47,130 bases of DNA from Puniceicoccaceae bacterium (GCA_017857255.1 JAFMDL010000012.1:1-47130), one strand, 5' to 3'. Positions 1 through 9,393 are shown, numbered from the stretch's first letter. The notes: generated from the sequence alone by a model not told the origin. A program made the numbers and translations.

Positions 1-342
1 ATGCATGAATTATCTGGAACAGTAAAAGTAATCTTTGACGAACAAACCTTTGCCAGCGGCTTTAATAAGCGCGAATTCGTCGTCACAGACGAAGCTGATA
101 AATACCCGCAGGATATCAAATTCGAATGTGTTAAAGAGAAGGTTGAACTAGTCAACCAACTCAACGAAGGCGATAAAGTAAAGGTCACTTTCGATCTGCG
201 AGGGAATGAATATAACGGTAAGTATTACGTTAATCTAGCCGCATGGAAGATCGAAAATCTAGGTGGGGGCGCAAGCAACAGTGATACACCACCTGCCCTT
301 GATCCTGCTGACGAAGTGCTCGACGAAGAGCCGCCGTTTTAA
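1..342 (+). CDS. DUF3127 OB-fold protein with SSB-like acidic tail
   Basis: Small 113-residue protein of the DUF3127 type. The pattern [14 protein letters not shown] near the start, KREFVV, then [20 protein letters not shown] and AWKIE matches the conserved layout of that family, which is thought to have an OB fold like single-stranded DNA-binding proteins. The C-terminus is acidic and ends DEEPPF, resembling the acidic tip ending in Pro-Phe by which SSB recruits partner proteins; that parallel is my inference. The ATG is the first base of the window, so upstream sequence cannot be checked, but family members normally begin this close to the first conserved strand. A strong terminator follows 18 bases after the stop. 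Confidence 0.85.
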   Translation: MHELSGTVKVIFDEQTFASGFNKREFVVTDEADKYPQDIKFECVKEKVELVNQLNEGDKVKVTFDLRGNEYNGKYYVNLAAWKIENLGGGASNSDTPPALDPADEVLDEEPPF

Positions 343-360
343 ACACCAATCATATTTACC

Positions 361-393
361 AAAAAGGCCGCTCTTATTGAGCGGCCTTTTTTT
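361..393. terminator. Rho-independent terminator, probably bidirectional
   Basis: A perfect 13-bp stem (361-373 with 379-391) around a 5-base loop TTATT, flanked by A-run and T-run. It ends the DUF3127 gene and could also stop transcription of the leftward transporter gene that ends at 555. Confidence 0.9.
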
Positions 394-554
394 GTGTGCG
401 CCCATAAAGGGAGGGACGAGCTCCCCCTCTTCCTGCGGCATGCTGCCTTGATTGAGTGTTGGGGTTCCCTTCTAAGCCTCCACGGACGATACGGCGACCT
501 TCGCTTTTGAGAGTTTAATCATCCACAACAGCAAACGAGACTTCTACTCCACTA

Positions 555-1532
555 CTACTTCTTCACTAAACGTCCAGCGATCAAACCGGCAAGCAACAGC
601 TGTATCGGATGAAAACAAATCAGCGGTATAAATATCGCTGCAGAATCAAAAATTCCCGGAACGGCGAGTAGAATCGACGAAGCAAGTGGCAATCCCGACG
701 CCAAGGACTTCTGACTCGCACAAAAGAACGCTGCGATTCGCTGTGGCTGCTCAACTCGTAACCACTCTGCGCTTAACCATATCAATATACTGGTAACCAA
801 TAGTAGGACAACTACGCCTAACAACACCGCGCTCAACGCGGTAAGCGATAACCCATCCAGAAACCCCGAAGTAATGCCCTGCGCAAACGCGGCATGAACA
901 ATGAATACAATAATACCGCTACTTAACACTTTGCTGACTCCAGCCAAACGTTCTGCCAACGCCCGAATTAACTGACGCACGACTTGACCCAATAATAAGG
1001 GCAATACCAAGAGTTTCGTCAGACTCACAAAGATTGCCCCTAATGACACCTCAACCACACCCTCCCCAGCTAGATAAGCCACTGCGATCGTTGGTACGAC
1101 CAACACCGCCAGCAGATTTGAAAAGATGGTAGAGAAAATCGCATTGGCGGTATTGCCCCCTGATATCGAGGTAAATGCAATAGCTGAAGCGACCGTCGTC
1201 GGCAAAATCGCTAATAACCAAAACCCGACACACAGCTCGGGCGTCAACAGCCATGACAGTGGCACGAGCACTAGCCCCGTCACCACCGGGAACCATAAGT
1301 AATTCCACGTTAACACGAACACATGCACTCGCTTCGGTTTATATCCTGCAGCCAAGGAACGCGTTGGAAGCGACAAACCTTGAAGGAAGAAAATTATAGC
1401 GACGCCTAAATGTGTCGTCCACTCAGGTCGTAAAATACCGCCAGCAGATGCAGGCTCAGGGAAAATCACCGCCATCCCCACAGCTGTGAAGAGCCACAGC
1501 GTGAACGCATGCTTTCTGAGTAAAACCAACAT
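555..1532 (-). CDS. SBF-like (BASS superfamily) sodium/anion symporter
   Basis: Polytopic inner-membrane protein with about ten hydrophobic segments, matching the SBF-like branch of the bile acid:sodium symporter superfamily. Family hallmarks visible are LGVAIIFFLQGLSL early on, LPTTVASAIAFTSISGGN in the middle (the conserved cation-binding crossover region) and ASQKSLASGLPLA late. The substrate cannot be told from sequence; other family members carry organic anions or keto-acids. The reading frame is open to a GTG at 1598, but I prefer the ATG at 1532: it begins right before the first membrane segment, gives a family-like length of 325 residues, and leaves 96 bp rather than 30 bp to the divergent engB gene. 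Neither start has a good ribosome-binding site. Confidence 0.85.
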   Translation of the reverse strand: MLVLLRKHAFTLWLFTAVGMAVIFPEPASAGGILRPEWTTHLGVAIIFFLQGLSLPTRSLAAGYKPKRVHVFVLTWNYLWFPVVTGLVLVPLSWLLTPELCVGFWLLAILPTTVASAIAFTSISGGNTANAIFSTIFSNLLAVLVVPTIAVAYLAGEGVVEVSLGAIFVSLTKLLVLPLLLGQVVRQLIRALAERLAGVSKVLSSGIIVFIVHAAFAQGITSGFLDGLSLTALSAVLLGVVVLLLVTSILIWLSAEWLRVEQPQRIAAFFCASQKSLASGLPLASSILLAVPGIFDSAAIFIPLICFHPIQLLLAGLIAGRLVKK

Positions 1533-1628
1533 ATTACAAATCAAGTTAGCATGCACGAAGCAGAAATAAAGTAGAACCTCTTTATATTTTGCGTTCACAC
1601 ATATTTCCGTCTAAGCCATTCATTCATC

Positions 1629-2279
1629 ATGAAAATTGACACCGCCACCTTTCGTACTAGCGCCCTTGACCTCGAAGCCTGCCCGCCATCCTGGCAACCA
1701 GAATTCGCTTTTGTTGGCCGCTCGAATGTTGGCAAATCCTCACTGATTAACATGCTGACTGGCAAGAAAGAGCTGGCCAAAACATCCAGTGTCCCCGGTA
1801 AAACACAGCTCATCAATTTTTTCGACATCAACCGTACCTGGAGCCTCGTCGACCTCCCCGGTTACGGCTATGCGCGACTATCGAAAGCCAAACAGGGTGA
1901 CTTTAATATAAACGTCAGTGGCTACTTAACCGGCCGTGAAAATCTGAAGCATGTGTTTGCGCTGGTCGACTCTCGCCTCGAACCACTCGAAGGTGACTTA
2001 GCTTTCATCCAATGGTTGCAAGCCTGTGATCTGCCCGTATCGATTGTCTTTACCAAAGCCGACAAAAGCTCCGAAAGTACCGTCGAAAACCACGCCCAAC
2101 AATTCCTACTCAAGCTCGACGAATGGGGTATACAAGCAGTGAAGGCATTTAGCTGTTCCGCCAAAACACGCACAGGTCGCAACGAGATCCTACAATTTAT
2201 CGACACCATGCTACCCAAGAAAAAGAAAGTTAAGAACCAAAAGCCGATCGCAACCGGCTGGATGAAAAAGAAGCGTTAA
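1629..2279 (+). CDS. engB: Ribosome biogenesis GTPase EngB/YihA/YsxC
   Basis: 216-residue GTPase needed for large ribosomal subunit assembly. All G motifs are visible: G1 GRSNVGKSS (residues 30-38), the switch-region sequence SSVPGKTQ (53-60) typical of EngB, G3 DLPGYGYA (75-82), G4 TKAD (about 140) and G5-like SCSAKT (about 177). Length and motif spacing agree with the family. The C-terminal tail is Lys-rich (KKKKVKNQK and MKKKR), consistent with rRNA contact. It is divergent from the transporter gene and has no obvious operon partner. Confidence 0.97.
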   Translation: MKIDTATFRTSALDLEACPPSWQPEFAFVGRSNVGKSSLINMLTGKKELAKTSSVPGKTQLINFFDINRTWSLVDLPGYGYARLSKAKQGDFNINVSGYLTGRENLKHVFALVDSRLEPLEGDLAFIQWLQACDLPVSIVFTKADKSSESTVENHAQQFLLKLDEWGIQAVKAFSCSAKTRTGRNEILQFIDTMLPKKKKVKNQKPIATGWMKKKR

Positions 2280-2389
2280 CATTATATGCTTCTGAGCGCG
2301 CGTTAGACGGTGTCTTGCTATTTTATTCTTTATTATTCCGTTACGTTATATTATAAAGTAAGCGTTAACTCGCGTAACTTATACTGACC

Positions 2390-2899
2390 ATGCAAAATCT
2401 TGCTCCAAAAACCGCTACGGAAGTCACCTTCAATATTCATCAAGCCTCTGATTTCTTGCCCTGCTTACAAACCTGGCAAGCAGAACTCAAAACAATTACC
2501 TCACGAAAAGAGCTACTCACACGCTTTCAGGACTCGCCGCCTCTGCTACGCTCTCGACTCAAAGACCTAGGTTACTGCGATGCTTATCTAGCGGCATATG
2601 TGGAATGGGTCTGTCAACTAGCTGGCACTAAAGCACCAGAGTGGGTCAAACAACCACATCGCGTCGCCGATTCCCCACTGATTGACGAATCGATCGATCT
2701 AAGCGAAACCCCTGAGTCGTTTCGCAAACGCAATCTCTTCACTCTACCTGTCAACGTTGTTCAACTACGCCGAGGTCGACCGGCCAAAAGCGATGCCCAT
2801 AAACTGAAAAACAACGCAGACCGGCAACGGCGCTACCGCCAACGTGTTAAAGAAAAACTCACTCGCTTGAAACAACTTGAGGACGAACTCGGCAAATGA
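2390..2899 (+). CDS. Hypothetical basic protein with AT-hook-like motif and C-terminal coiled coil
   Basis: 169 residues, function not recognised. The N-terminal two thirds look globular and helical. Around residues 120-130 there is a short conserved-looking segment ending in RRGRPAKS, whose core RGRP is the AT-hook consensus for minor-groove binding. It is followed by a strongly basic stretch NNADRQRRYRQRVKEK and a short heptad-like helix to the C-terminus. This arrangement suggests nucleic-acid binding, but that is inference only. It stands alone, 110 bp after engB and 111 bp before the GspF-like gene, and its codon use gives a continuous, convincing ORF. Confidence 0.7.
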   Translation: MQNLAPKTATEVTFNIHQASDFLPCLQTWQAELKTITSRKELLTRFQDSPPLLRSRLKDLGYCDAYLAAYVEWVCQLAGTKAPEWVKQPHRVADSPLIDESIDLSETPESFRKRNLFTLPVNVVQLRRGRPAKSDAHKLKNNADRQRRYRQRVKEKLTRLKQLEDELGK

Positions 2900-3010
2900 T
2901 GCGGCGACTCGTTTCTGGTGTATCTAGCAGGTTAATTTGGCTAAAATTCGTCACTAACGGCAGCCATTAAACTTTTCTTACTCTCAAATCCTTCGACTTT
3001 TACCCCTCAA

Positions 3011-3976
3011 ATGGCCTCACATAAAACTCTGTCTAATTGGTACCTGCAGCTGGCCGAACACCTCGAGGCAGGCACACGATTGGCACAGGCGCTCAGTGTT
3101 TGCTCGGGTCCTTCGCAAAAAGATCGGTTGCGCATGGCAGCTTTAATCGAAGACGGTCTTAATATAACTGAAGTCATGCAGCGCGCGCCTGCGTGGTTGC
3201 CCACATCCGACCGCACTTTTATTTGCACCGCAATGGAAACTGGGCGGCTACCGCAAACTCTGCATAACTTGTCCGAGCGCCACCAACGTATTGGCAAGAC
3301 TAAGCATAAAGTCATCCTTGGCCTACTCTACCCCATGGGAGTCTATCACTTTGCGGCTCTACTTTTACCGCTCGTACAAATGATCGATTTTGAAAATGGC
3401 TTCAACTGGCAGCCTCAAGAGTACCTTCTTAAAAGTTCGCTGCTGATCGGGCCACTCTGGGCACTGATTGCCCTAATTCTTTTCCTTGTCAAAACGCACC
3501 ACCCTCTGTTGCCCCGCATCTTACGCTGCGTCCCACTGCTGAGGCGTTACAGTCAATCGCAAGCGCTCGCAGATTTCGCCTATGCGCTCGGCACTTTTAT
3601 TGACGCCGGTGTACCTATACAGCAGGCATGGGCGGGCTCCGCAAATATCGCTCACGACCCTGGCCTTAACCAAGCGTATAAAGCGATGCGCTCGACATTC
3701 GATGCAGGCGAAGACCCTACCACGCAGCTGCATCGTTTCAAAGTCTTCCCAGCTGACTTCATCGCATTCTACGCGACTGGGTCCGAAAGTGGTAAACTCG
3801 ACGCAATGATGCTCAAAACTGGCAAACAATATCAGGCACAGGCTAATAATGCGATGACTACCGCGTCGGTCGTCTACCCTTCAATCTTTTTCCTTTGCGT
3901 CGCTGTCTTTATCGCCACCGCCGTCTTTCAAGTCTACGGTGGATACCTCGATCTGCTAAACAATTTGGCGCAATGA
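3011..3976 (+). CDS. GspF/PilC-like type II secretion/type IV pilus inner-membrane protein
   Basis: 321 residues with two copies of the T2SSF domain, each followed by membrane segments: domain one about residues 10-100 (with the ETGRL-type motif in AMETGRLPQTL), membrane helices near 105-130 and 150-170, domain two about 185-280 (GSESGKLDAMM) and a final helix near 285-310. GspF/PilC proteins form the inner-membrane platform beneath the pilus or pseudopilus motor. At 321 residues it lacks the N-terminal extension of full-length PilC (about 400). No ATPase, pilin or secretin gene is next to it; the only related gene in the window is pilT about 38 kb away. Confidence 0.85.
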   Translation: MASHKTLSNWYLQLAEHLEAGTRLAQALSVCSGPSQKDRLRMAALIEDGLNITEVMQRAPAWLPTSDRTFICTAMETGRLPQTLHNLSERHQRIGKTKHKVILGLLYPMGVYHFAALLLPLVQMIDFENGFNWQPQEYLLKSSLLIGPLWALIALILFLVKTHHPLLPRILRCVPLLRRYSQSQALADFAYALGTFIDAGVPIQQAWAGSANIAHDPGLNQAYKAMRSTFDAGEDPTTQLHRFKVFPADFIAFYATGSESGKLDAMMLKTGKQYQAQANNAMTTASVVYPSIFFLCVAVFIATAVFQVYGGYLDLLNNLAQ

Positions 3977-4015
3977 GTCTGACTACCTCAACTCATCCCT
4001 CGCAGTAAAAACAAC

Positions 4016-5131
4016 TTAGCCTACCAAGGTGAAGTTCAACCCTAGTTCCTTTTCTAGCTGTGTGATTTTACGGCGCTCCTTAGGTTCGATCAGTGTAATC
4101 GACACGCCTTTTTTACCCGCACGTGCAGTGCGTCCGCTACGATGTGTGTAGTATTGCATCGCATCTGGTAACTGTTGCTGGATGACAAACGACAAGCCTT
4201 CCACGTCAATCCCACGCGCAGCCACATCGGTTGCTATGAGGTACTGTGTGCGCTCTTTTTTAAATGCACGCATCACTTTATCACGATCCTTTTGACTTAG
4301 GTCTCCCTGCAACACGCCGACCGCTAAGCCGCGCTTCGTCAATTCCTGCCCAAGCGACACTGCACCTGCACGTGTACGGCTAAAAATCAATCCACGCTCC
4401 TGCCTACGAGCATCCAGATAGCGGAAAATAAATTCCACCTTATCTTCACGTGAACAAATCGCGTATTGATGATCAATATTCTGATTCACCACATGCTTCT
4501 TATCGATTTTCAATAGATGAGCATCCGCTGACATGTGTTCAGCCACCATACTTTTAATACGCTGCTGATATGTCGCGGAAAACAACCAAGTGCTTTTGCG
4601 ATCCTTGGTCTGCTTAAAAATAGTATCCAGTTCCGACTGAAAGCCCATGCTCAACATCTCATCCGCCTCGTCCAACACCAGGTGACGGATCGATTGCAAG
4701 CGAATCGCTTTAAGCTTAAGTAAATCCATGAGTCGCCCCGGCGTAGCCACCACGATGTGTGTTGGTCGTTGCAAGCGCTTTACCTGAATATCAACTTTGT
4801 CTCCACCGGCGACCACTTCGACAAAGATCTTCGCCGAGAATTTAGTATAGCGAAAGAGTTGCTTGCCAATCTGCTGCGCTAGTTCACGAGTCGGCGCAAT
4901 GATTAGTCCCTGAATTTCCTTAAACGTCGGATCCACTTTAGTTAAAAGCGGAAGACCAAAGGCGGCGGTCTTGCCAGTACCAGTCTGCGCTTGAGCAATC
5001 AGATCACCGCCGTCCTCCATTAAAAAAGGGATTGCCTGTGCCTGCACCGGCGTCGGCTCATGGATGCCTAGGGCTTCGATCCCTTGTCTCAAGTCATCTG
5101 GAATGCCGAGTTGTTTAAAAGTAGCTGTCAT
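4016..5131 (-). CDS. DEAD-box ATP-dependent RNA helicase
   Basis: 371-residue two-domain helicase. Motifs in order: Q motif (FKQLGIPDDL to PTPVQAQAIP), I AQTGTGKTAAF, Ia PTRELAQQ, Ib TPGRL, II DEAD, III SAT, V TDVAARGID and VI HRSGRTARAGKKG. It ends shortly after motif VI without the basic or RNA-binding C-terminal extension of DeaD/CsdA or DbpA, so it resembles the minimal RhlE/SrmB-type core. Likely roles are RNA unwinding in ribosome assembly or mRNA turnover; the exact subfamily cannot be assigned by eye. It is convergent with the GspF-like gene. Confidence 0.95.
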   Translation of the reverse strand: MTATFKQLGIPDDLRQGIEALGIHEPTPVQAQAIPFLMEDGGDLIAQAQTGTGKTAAFGLPLLTKVDPTFKEIQGLIIAPTRELAQQIGKQLFRYTKFSAKIFVEVVAGGDKVDIQVKRLQRPTHIVVATPGRLMDLLKLKAIRLQSIRHLVLDEADEMLSMGFQSELDTIFKQTKDRKSTWLFSATYQQRIKSMVAEHMSADAHLLKIDKKHVVNQNIDHQYAICSREDKVEFIFRYLDARRQERGLIFSRTRAGAVSLGQELTKRGLAVGVLQGDLSQKDRDKVMRAFKKERTQYLIATDVAARGIDVEGLSFVIQQQLPDAMQYYTHRSGRTARAGKKGVSITLIEPKERRKITQLEKELGLNFTLVG

Positions 5132-5550
5132 CGTAATATCTGCAGTTGTCCCACGAAATCATCTCTATGGAACCATTGAATGCAAGGACACTGCCGACTC
5201 TAAGACAAATGACCAGCAATGAATATAGAAAAAGATAAAGCACCTTTTAGGTAGCAAAGTGACTGCGCCGTCATGACCAGCTCTCGTATCAGCTCAAAAT
5301 TGGAGCCCTTCAATCTTCTTTCCCCTCAGGCCAGCAACTTGTCACGGCATAATAAAATGTAGGCGGAAAATGAATCGACAGAGTAAAGGATTTTTACCCC
5401 ACGTGGCAGGCTTAACACTACTTAATTTACGTTCTAATCAGGTCGTTTGCACACAATTGTAGTTATGCCCAGCTTAGACTAAACTTCATTTTGCTTCATG
5501 CCTTATGCGAAAATCGATAGACCCTGCGGTGCATATAGATTGCTAAGGCA
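5132..5550. other. 419-bp intergenic stretch without a recognisable gene
   Basis: Lies between the helicase start and the end of the MFS transporter gene, both on the minus strand. It must hold the helicase promoter; a TATATT box on the minus strand at 5222-5227 is a possible -10 element, but no good -35 partner is present. No convincing hairpin terminator, small ORF or RNA gene was seen. Confidence 0.5.
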
Positions 5551-6861
5551 TTAGGCCTCGGCCATCTCATCGTCATCAACAAAGCGCACACAGATTGCAG
5601 CGAGTAACATCGAAGCCCCCCCCAGTAACACTGCATTCATAGTGTTGCCACCGAGCAAGCTAGACATCATCTTACCCAATCCTAACGAAGCTGCGATCTG
5701 AGGTAATACAATGAAGAAGTTAAACACGCCCATGTAGAAACCCATCTTTTCGCTGGGAATAACATTCGCAAGGATCGCATACGGCATCGATAGAATACTC
5801 GCCCAAGCTACGCCAACAGCGAGCATCGAGAGGAGCAGTGCATTCGGGCTATTGACCATCATCACTGAGACCAAGCCACAACCACCTATCACCAAACATA
5901 CAGTATGAATCCCCTTGGCACTGAACTTGCGCACTAAGAAGAGAAGCAGGAATGAAAAGAGAAAGGCCACACCATTATAAACGGAGAAGCAGACCCCGCC
6001 CCACTCGGCTCCACTCTGATATTCAGGGCTCCCCTGCTCACCTTCAAAAATATACGTCGCCACTGCTGGGATGAAATAGATCCACATACAGAACAATCCG
6101 AACCAAGTGAAAAACTGCACCAACGCCAACTGTTTCATTGCACGCGGCATCGAACCAATCCCTTGAAAAATTTCCTTAAACGCGTTGCCGACTCCAGCGG
6201 TCTCTTTCTTGTTCGCCTCGAAGGCCTCCAAATCTTCTGGTGGATACTCTTTAGTACTGAGTACGGTGTAGAGCACCGCACAGAAAAATACTACTGATCC
6301 AACATAAAAGGCAACGTGCACAGAGTGTGGTATAGCATTTCCTGAAGCGGATTCGCCAGTCACACCAAACCAGTTGGACAATATCCACGGTAACGATGAC
6401 GAAAGCACCGCCCCTAAGCCAATCAACAAACTCTGCATCGCAAACCCAACCTTACGCTGCTTCTTGTTTAACTTATCTCCCACATATGCCCGAAACGGCT
6501 CCATACTGATATTGACCGAAGCATCCAGTATCCAGAGTAATCCTGCAGCCATCCATAATGAACTAGAGTTAGGCATCGCAATCAACGACAGGCTCGCCAG
6601 CAATGCACCGACGAGAAAATACGGACGCCGACGCCCGAGCCGACACCAGGTGCGATCACTGTAATAACCAACCAAGGGCTGCACGATCAATCCAGTCAGC
6701 GGCGCAGCCAGCCAGAGAAGCGGGATCGTGCTCTCATCCGCGCCGAGGTATTGATAAATCGCACTCATGTTGGCCATCTGCAACCCCCAGCCGAACTGGA
6801 TGCCGAAGAAGCCAAAACTCATATTCCATATTTGCCAAAAAGAGAGACGGGGTTTATTCAT
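5551..6861 (-). CDS. MFS sugar transporter (GPH/SLC45-like), probable maltodextrin or maltose importer
   Basis: 436-residue inner-membrane protein with about 12 predicted helices. The opening SFWQIWNMSFGFFGIQFGWGL, the loop motif GYYSDRTWCRLGRRRPYF between helices 2 and 3, and PFRAYVGDKL are typical of the glycoside-pentoside-hexuronide/SLC45-type sugar:cation symporters, including those found in Bacteroidota and marine bacterial glucan loci. It is the last gene of a three-gene leftward operon, 30 bp after malQ, which points to maltose or malto-oligosaccharides as substrate; specificity is inferred from context. The operon has an operator-like site upstream at 9379-9393. Confidence 0.88.
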   Translation of the reverse strand: MNKPRLSFWQIWNMSFGFFGIQFGWGLQMANMSAIYQYLGADESTIPLLWLAAPLTGLIVQPLVGYYSDRTWCRLGRRRPYFLVGALLASLSLIAMPNSSSLWMAAGLLWILDASVNISMEPFRAYVGDKLNKKQRKVGFAMQSLLIGLGAVLSSSLPWILSNWFGVTGESASGNAIPHSVHVAFYVGSVVFFCAVLYTVLSTKEYPPEDLEAFEANKKETAGVGNAFKEIFQGIGSMPRAMKQLALVQFFTWFGLFCMWIYFIPAVATYIFEGEQGSPEYQSGAEWGGVCFSVYNGVAFLFSFLLLFLVRKFSAKGIHTVCLVIGGCGLVSVMMVNSPNALLLSMLAVGVAWASILSMPYAILANVIPSEKMGFYMGVFNFFIVLPQIAASLGLGKMMSSLLGGNTMNAVLLGGASMLLAAICVRFVDDDEMAEA

Positions 6862-6891
6862 AATAATTAAGTCACTTGAGGTATAAAAATA

Positions 6892-8475
6892 TTAACGGGC
6901 AACAGATGAGGACAGCATCACTTGCCCTCGGCTACATATTTTGCTTAAAGCAGACAACTCAGCAAGCGGTTCGAGCACATCAATGTAACTCATCATGCGC
7001 CAGCTCCAACACCCCGAAGATTGCCCTGGAGTATTCATACGCCCCTCCGATCCCAGTCCGAGTAAATCCTGCACCGGAATAATCGTCGCCGCCGCATTGG
7101 AGCGATATAAGCTGCGGATAAAATCTTTATGAATCTCCGAGCCATCCGTACCGAAATAATTCAGCGTCTCGGTACGCTCCGTATCGATATCTCGCTGCGT
7201 GCGTGTGCTATTCTCACCCGCTCTGCTGGTAAACCAGCCCACTACCGTATCGTTATCATGCGTACCAGTATATGCGACACAGTGCTCGTCATACACCTCG
7301 GGCAAAAATGTAGCCTTCATCTCATCCGAGCCAAATGCAAATTGCTCAATCCGAATGCCAGGCAGTTGAAAGTCATCGCGCAATGCGATCACCCTATCCG
7401 TTATGACACCCAAATCCTCCGCAATCACTGGCAACGGAAAGCCCCAGTCCTCCAAAAATGCATTGAAGACCTCGCGCCCGGGCGCATCTACCCAGCGCCC
7501 AATCGCCGCAGTCTCCGCGTCGCCAGGAATTTCCCAGCACGATTCAAAGCCTCGAAAATGATCCACTCGCACCACATCCACCCAATTTAAGATCTTCCGC
7601 AAGCGCTTGCGCCACCATGCAAAATCATCCGCCCGATGCATCTCCCATGCATACAGTGGATTACCCCACAGTTGACCCGTCTCAGAAAAATAGTCTGGTG
7701 GCACACCGGCCACAACCGAAGGACTGCCATCTGCATTTAAGTGAAACAATTCACGCTCACACCACACATCGGCACTATCGTGGGCCACAAATATGGGCAG
7801 ATCACCGACTATTCGAATATTTAAACGATGCGCAGTTGCACGGATTTCGTTCCACTGTTCGCGCAGTAAAAACTGCTCAAAGCGCACACGGTTAATTTCC
7901 ACATCCAGTTCGTTGGCAGCTCGTGCCAATGCTTCTGGCTCGCGTTGACGAAAAGGCTCTGCCCAATCTGTCCATGCCACAGCACCAAAGCTCTCTTTGA
8001 GCGCACTATACAAAGCAAAACTTTCCAGCCAATCTGCCTCCGACTCAATAAAATCGGCATACTTCAGGCGCAAGGAATCAGCAGCATCCAAAGCAAAGAA
8101 CCGAAGCGAGGCCCGGGCCGACAGCTCTGCTTTATTGCTATACACCACAGGGAAATCAATCGCTGAGCCATTCTCTAACTCAAAAAAACGTAACTCGTTA
8201 TCATCAATCAGGCCACGCACATGCAAATCTTCGGGGCTCAAAAAAACAGGATTCGTAGCGAACGCCGACAACCCTTGATATGGCGAATCGCCATAGCCCG
8301 CAGGATTCAGTGGTAAAATTTGCCAAATAGTCTGACCGTGTTGCGCCAACAGTTCCAACCAGGCAATTGCAGAGGGACCGAAATCACCTACACCATACTT
8401 GTTCGGCAGAGAGGTCGGGTGCACCAACAAGCCGCAATCTTTATTAAAAAGTGGTTTTGCTGAAAATGATGTCAT
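6892..8475 (-). CDS. malQ: 4-alpha-glucanotransferase (amylomaltase, GH77)
   Basis: 527-residue cytoplasmic disproportionating enzyme that transfers alpha-1,4-glucan segments between malto-oligosaccharides and releases glucose. GH77 signatures are GLLVHPTSLPNKYGVGDFG at the start, WQILPLNPAGYGDSPYQ, GDLPIFVAHDSADVW, the nucleophile region VRVDHFRGFE, the acid/base region IAEDLGVIT, and TGTHDNDTVVGW with the third carboxylate; near the end NTPG. Length fits bacterial MalQ. Its ATG overlaps the stop of the upstream gene in a TAATG arrangement, implying translational coupling. Followed by the MFS importer, it would process imported maltodextrins. Confidence 0.97.
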   Translation of the reverse strand: MTSFSAKPLFNKDCGLLVHPTSLPNKYGVGDFGPSAIAWLELLAQHGQTIWQILPLNPAGYGDSPYQGLSAFATNPVFLSPEDLHVRGLIDDNELRFFELENGSAIDFPVVYSNKAELSARASLRFFALDAADSLRLKYADFIESEADWLESFALYSALKESFGAVAWTDWAEPFRQREPEALARAANELDVEINRVRFEQFLLREQWNEIRATAHRLNIRIVGDLPIFVAHDSADVWCERELFHLNADGSPSVVAGVPPDYFSETGQLWGNPLYAWEMHRADDFAWWRKRLRKILNWVDVVRVDHFRGFESCWEIPGDAETAAIGRWVDAPGREVFNAFLEDWGFPLPVIAEDLGVITDRVIALRDDFQLPGIRIEQFAFGSDEMKATFLPEVYDEHCVAYTGTHDNDTVVGWFTSRAGENSTRTQRDIDTERTETLNYFGTDGSEIHKDFIRSLYRSNAAATIIPVQDLLGLGSEGRMNTPGQSSGCWSWRMMSYIDVLEPLAELSALSKICSRGQVMLSSSVAR

Positions 8476-9338
8476 TATAACTGCCTCTCCTGCCGTGAAA
8501 TTTGCAAGGCCCCAAAATAGGCATTACTTTTACCGCCGTTCAGATTAAACAAGGCAAAGCCGTTGAGCTGCGGATCCAATGTCACAGTCTCCCCCCCTTT
8601 AGGCTCAGCTTGCTTCAGCGTTCGTCCAATGAAGTGATGCACCACATTATCGCTCAAAGTCGTCAGCTGCAAATCATAGCGCCCCGCAGCACCGATCGTT
8701 ACACCGACCTCAACCCCCTCTGGGTCGAGAAACACTCGTGTATTGAAGCGCGCATCCGCATCCAGAATTTGGTATGTGCTCAGGCCTTCGATCAGCGCGA
8801 GCACCACGGCGCGACCCTCTCTCAATTCACTCAAGTCATTGATCGCCGTCTGCAGATGCAACGCGATGCCGACACTGGAGGTTTTCTCCGAATCACGCTC
8901 AAACTTGCTGTTAAATCCATCAAATTCAAATCGCAGCGAAAACACATCACCTACATTTAAAGGCTGCTCAAACGAACGAAACGCGACCGTCTCTTCAAAG
9001 CTCGTGCCATTCGCAAAGATTCCGAACGCCTTATCCTCACGCGCCGTCTGCGCTAAGTCCGCCTCCTTGCCTGCCTCTGCGATAAAAAAGCCGACATACT
9101 GCTCTTCCTCAGCTGCCGCATACTCAGGCGCAAACAAACACCACTGACCAAATCCACGACCGCTCCAATCCCCCGTACGCCATCCATCGTTATAGGCCTC
9201 ATAAAACGCCTCATCTTCACCAGCGATAAAACTCTGCGCAGCCACCGAGCTCACACTCAAAGCGAACGCATATGCGAGTACACAGACAAATGTCAGAGTT
9301 CTAGGGGTATAAGTCGCCATCAACATTAAGTTAAACAT
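8475..9338 (-). CDS. Exported beta-sandwich protein of the glucan locus, no PEP-CTERM tail
   Basis: 287 residues with a signal peptide (hydrophobic stretch TLTFVCVLAYAFALSVSSVA, cleavage near AAQS). No known family is assigned. The mature part lines up by eye with the PEP-CTERM protein at 21813-22595: both show a W, GFGxW, a Y-x-G-x-FI segment, FGx(F/Y)AN, xRxF and a D-x-F strand, then a beta-rich second half ending in an N-x-YF strand. It lacks the C-terminal sorting tag of that paralogue. Being first in the malQ-MFS operon suggests a glucan-binding role in the periplasm or at the surface (inference). ATGs at 9338, 9326 and 9320 are all possible starts; none has a clear Shine-Dalgarno. Confidence 0.8.
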   Translation of the reverse strand: MFNLMLMATYTPRTLTFVCVLAYAFALSVSSVAAQSFIAGEDEAFYEAYNDGWRTGDWSGRGFGQWCLFAPEYAAAEEEQYVGFFIAEAGKEADLAQTAREDKAFGIFANGTSFEETVAFRSFEQPLNVGDVFSLRFEFDGFNSKFERDSEKTSSVGIALHLQTAINDLSELREGRAVVLALIEGLSTYQILDADARFNTRVFLDPEGVEVGVTIGAAGRYDLQLTTLSDNVVHHFIGRTLKQAEPKGGETVTLDPQLNGFALFNLNGGKSNAYFGALQISRQERQL

Positions 9339-9378
9339 ATCTTAGAAGGCCGCTTCGCAGACTGAAAACTTGCTCTCT

Positions 9379-9393
9379 ACTTGACAGTTGAAC
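9379..9393 (+). promoter_or_regulatory. Putative LacI-family operator upstream of the malQ operon
   Basis: ACTTGACAGTTGAAC, 41 bp upstream of the first gene of the leftward operon. It matches the recurrent 15-mer RNTNRACWGTTGAAY found before the other glucan units in this window. Regulator binding is inferred from the motif and the local LacI-family gene. Confidence 0.7.

Noticed and set aside
140..162. GTTGAACTAGTCAAC palindrome
   Set aside because: Inside the DUF3127 coding sequence; only half of the operator motif fits and there is no glucan gene nearby.
400..540. GC-rich stretch between the terminator and the BASS transporter that might be a dispersed repeat
   Set aside because: No clear inverted arms and no second copy in the window.
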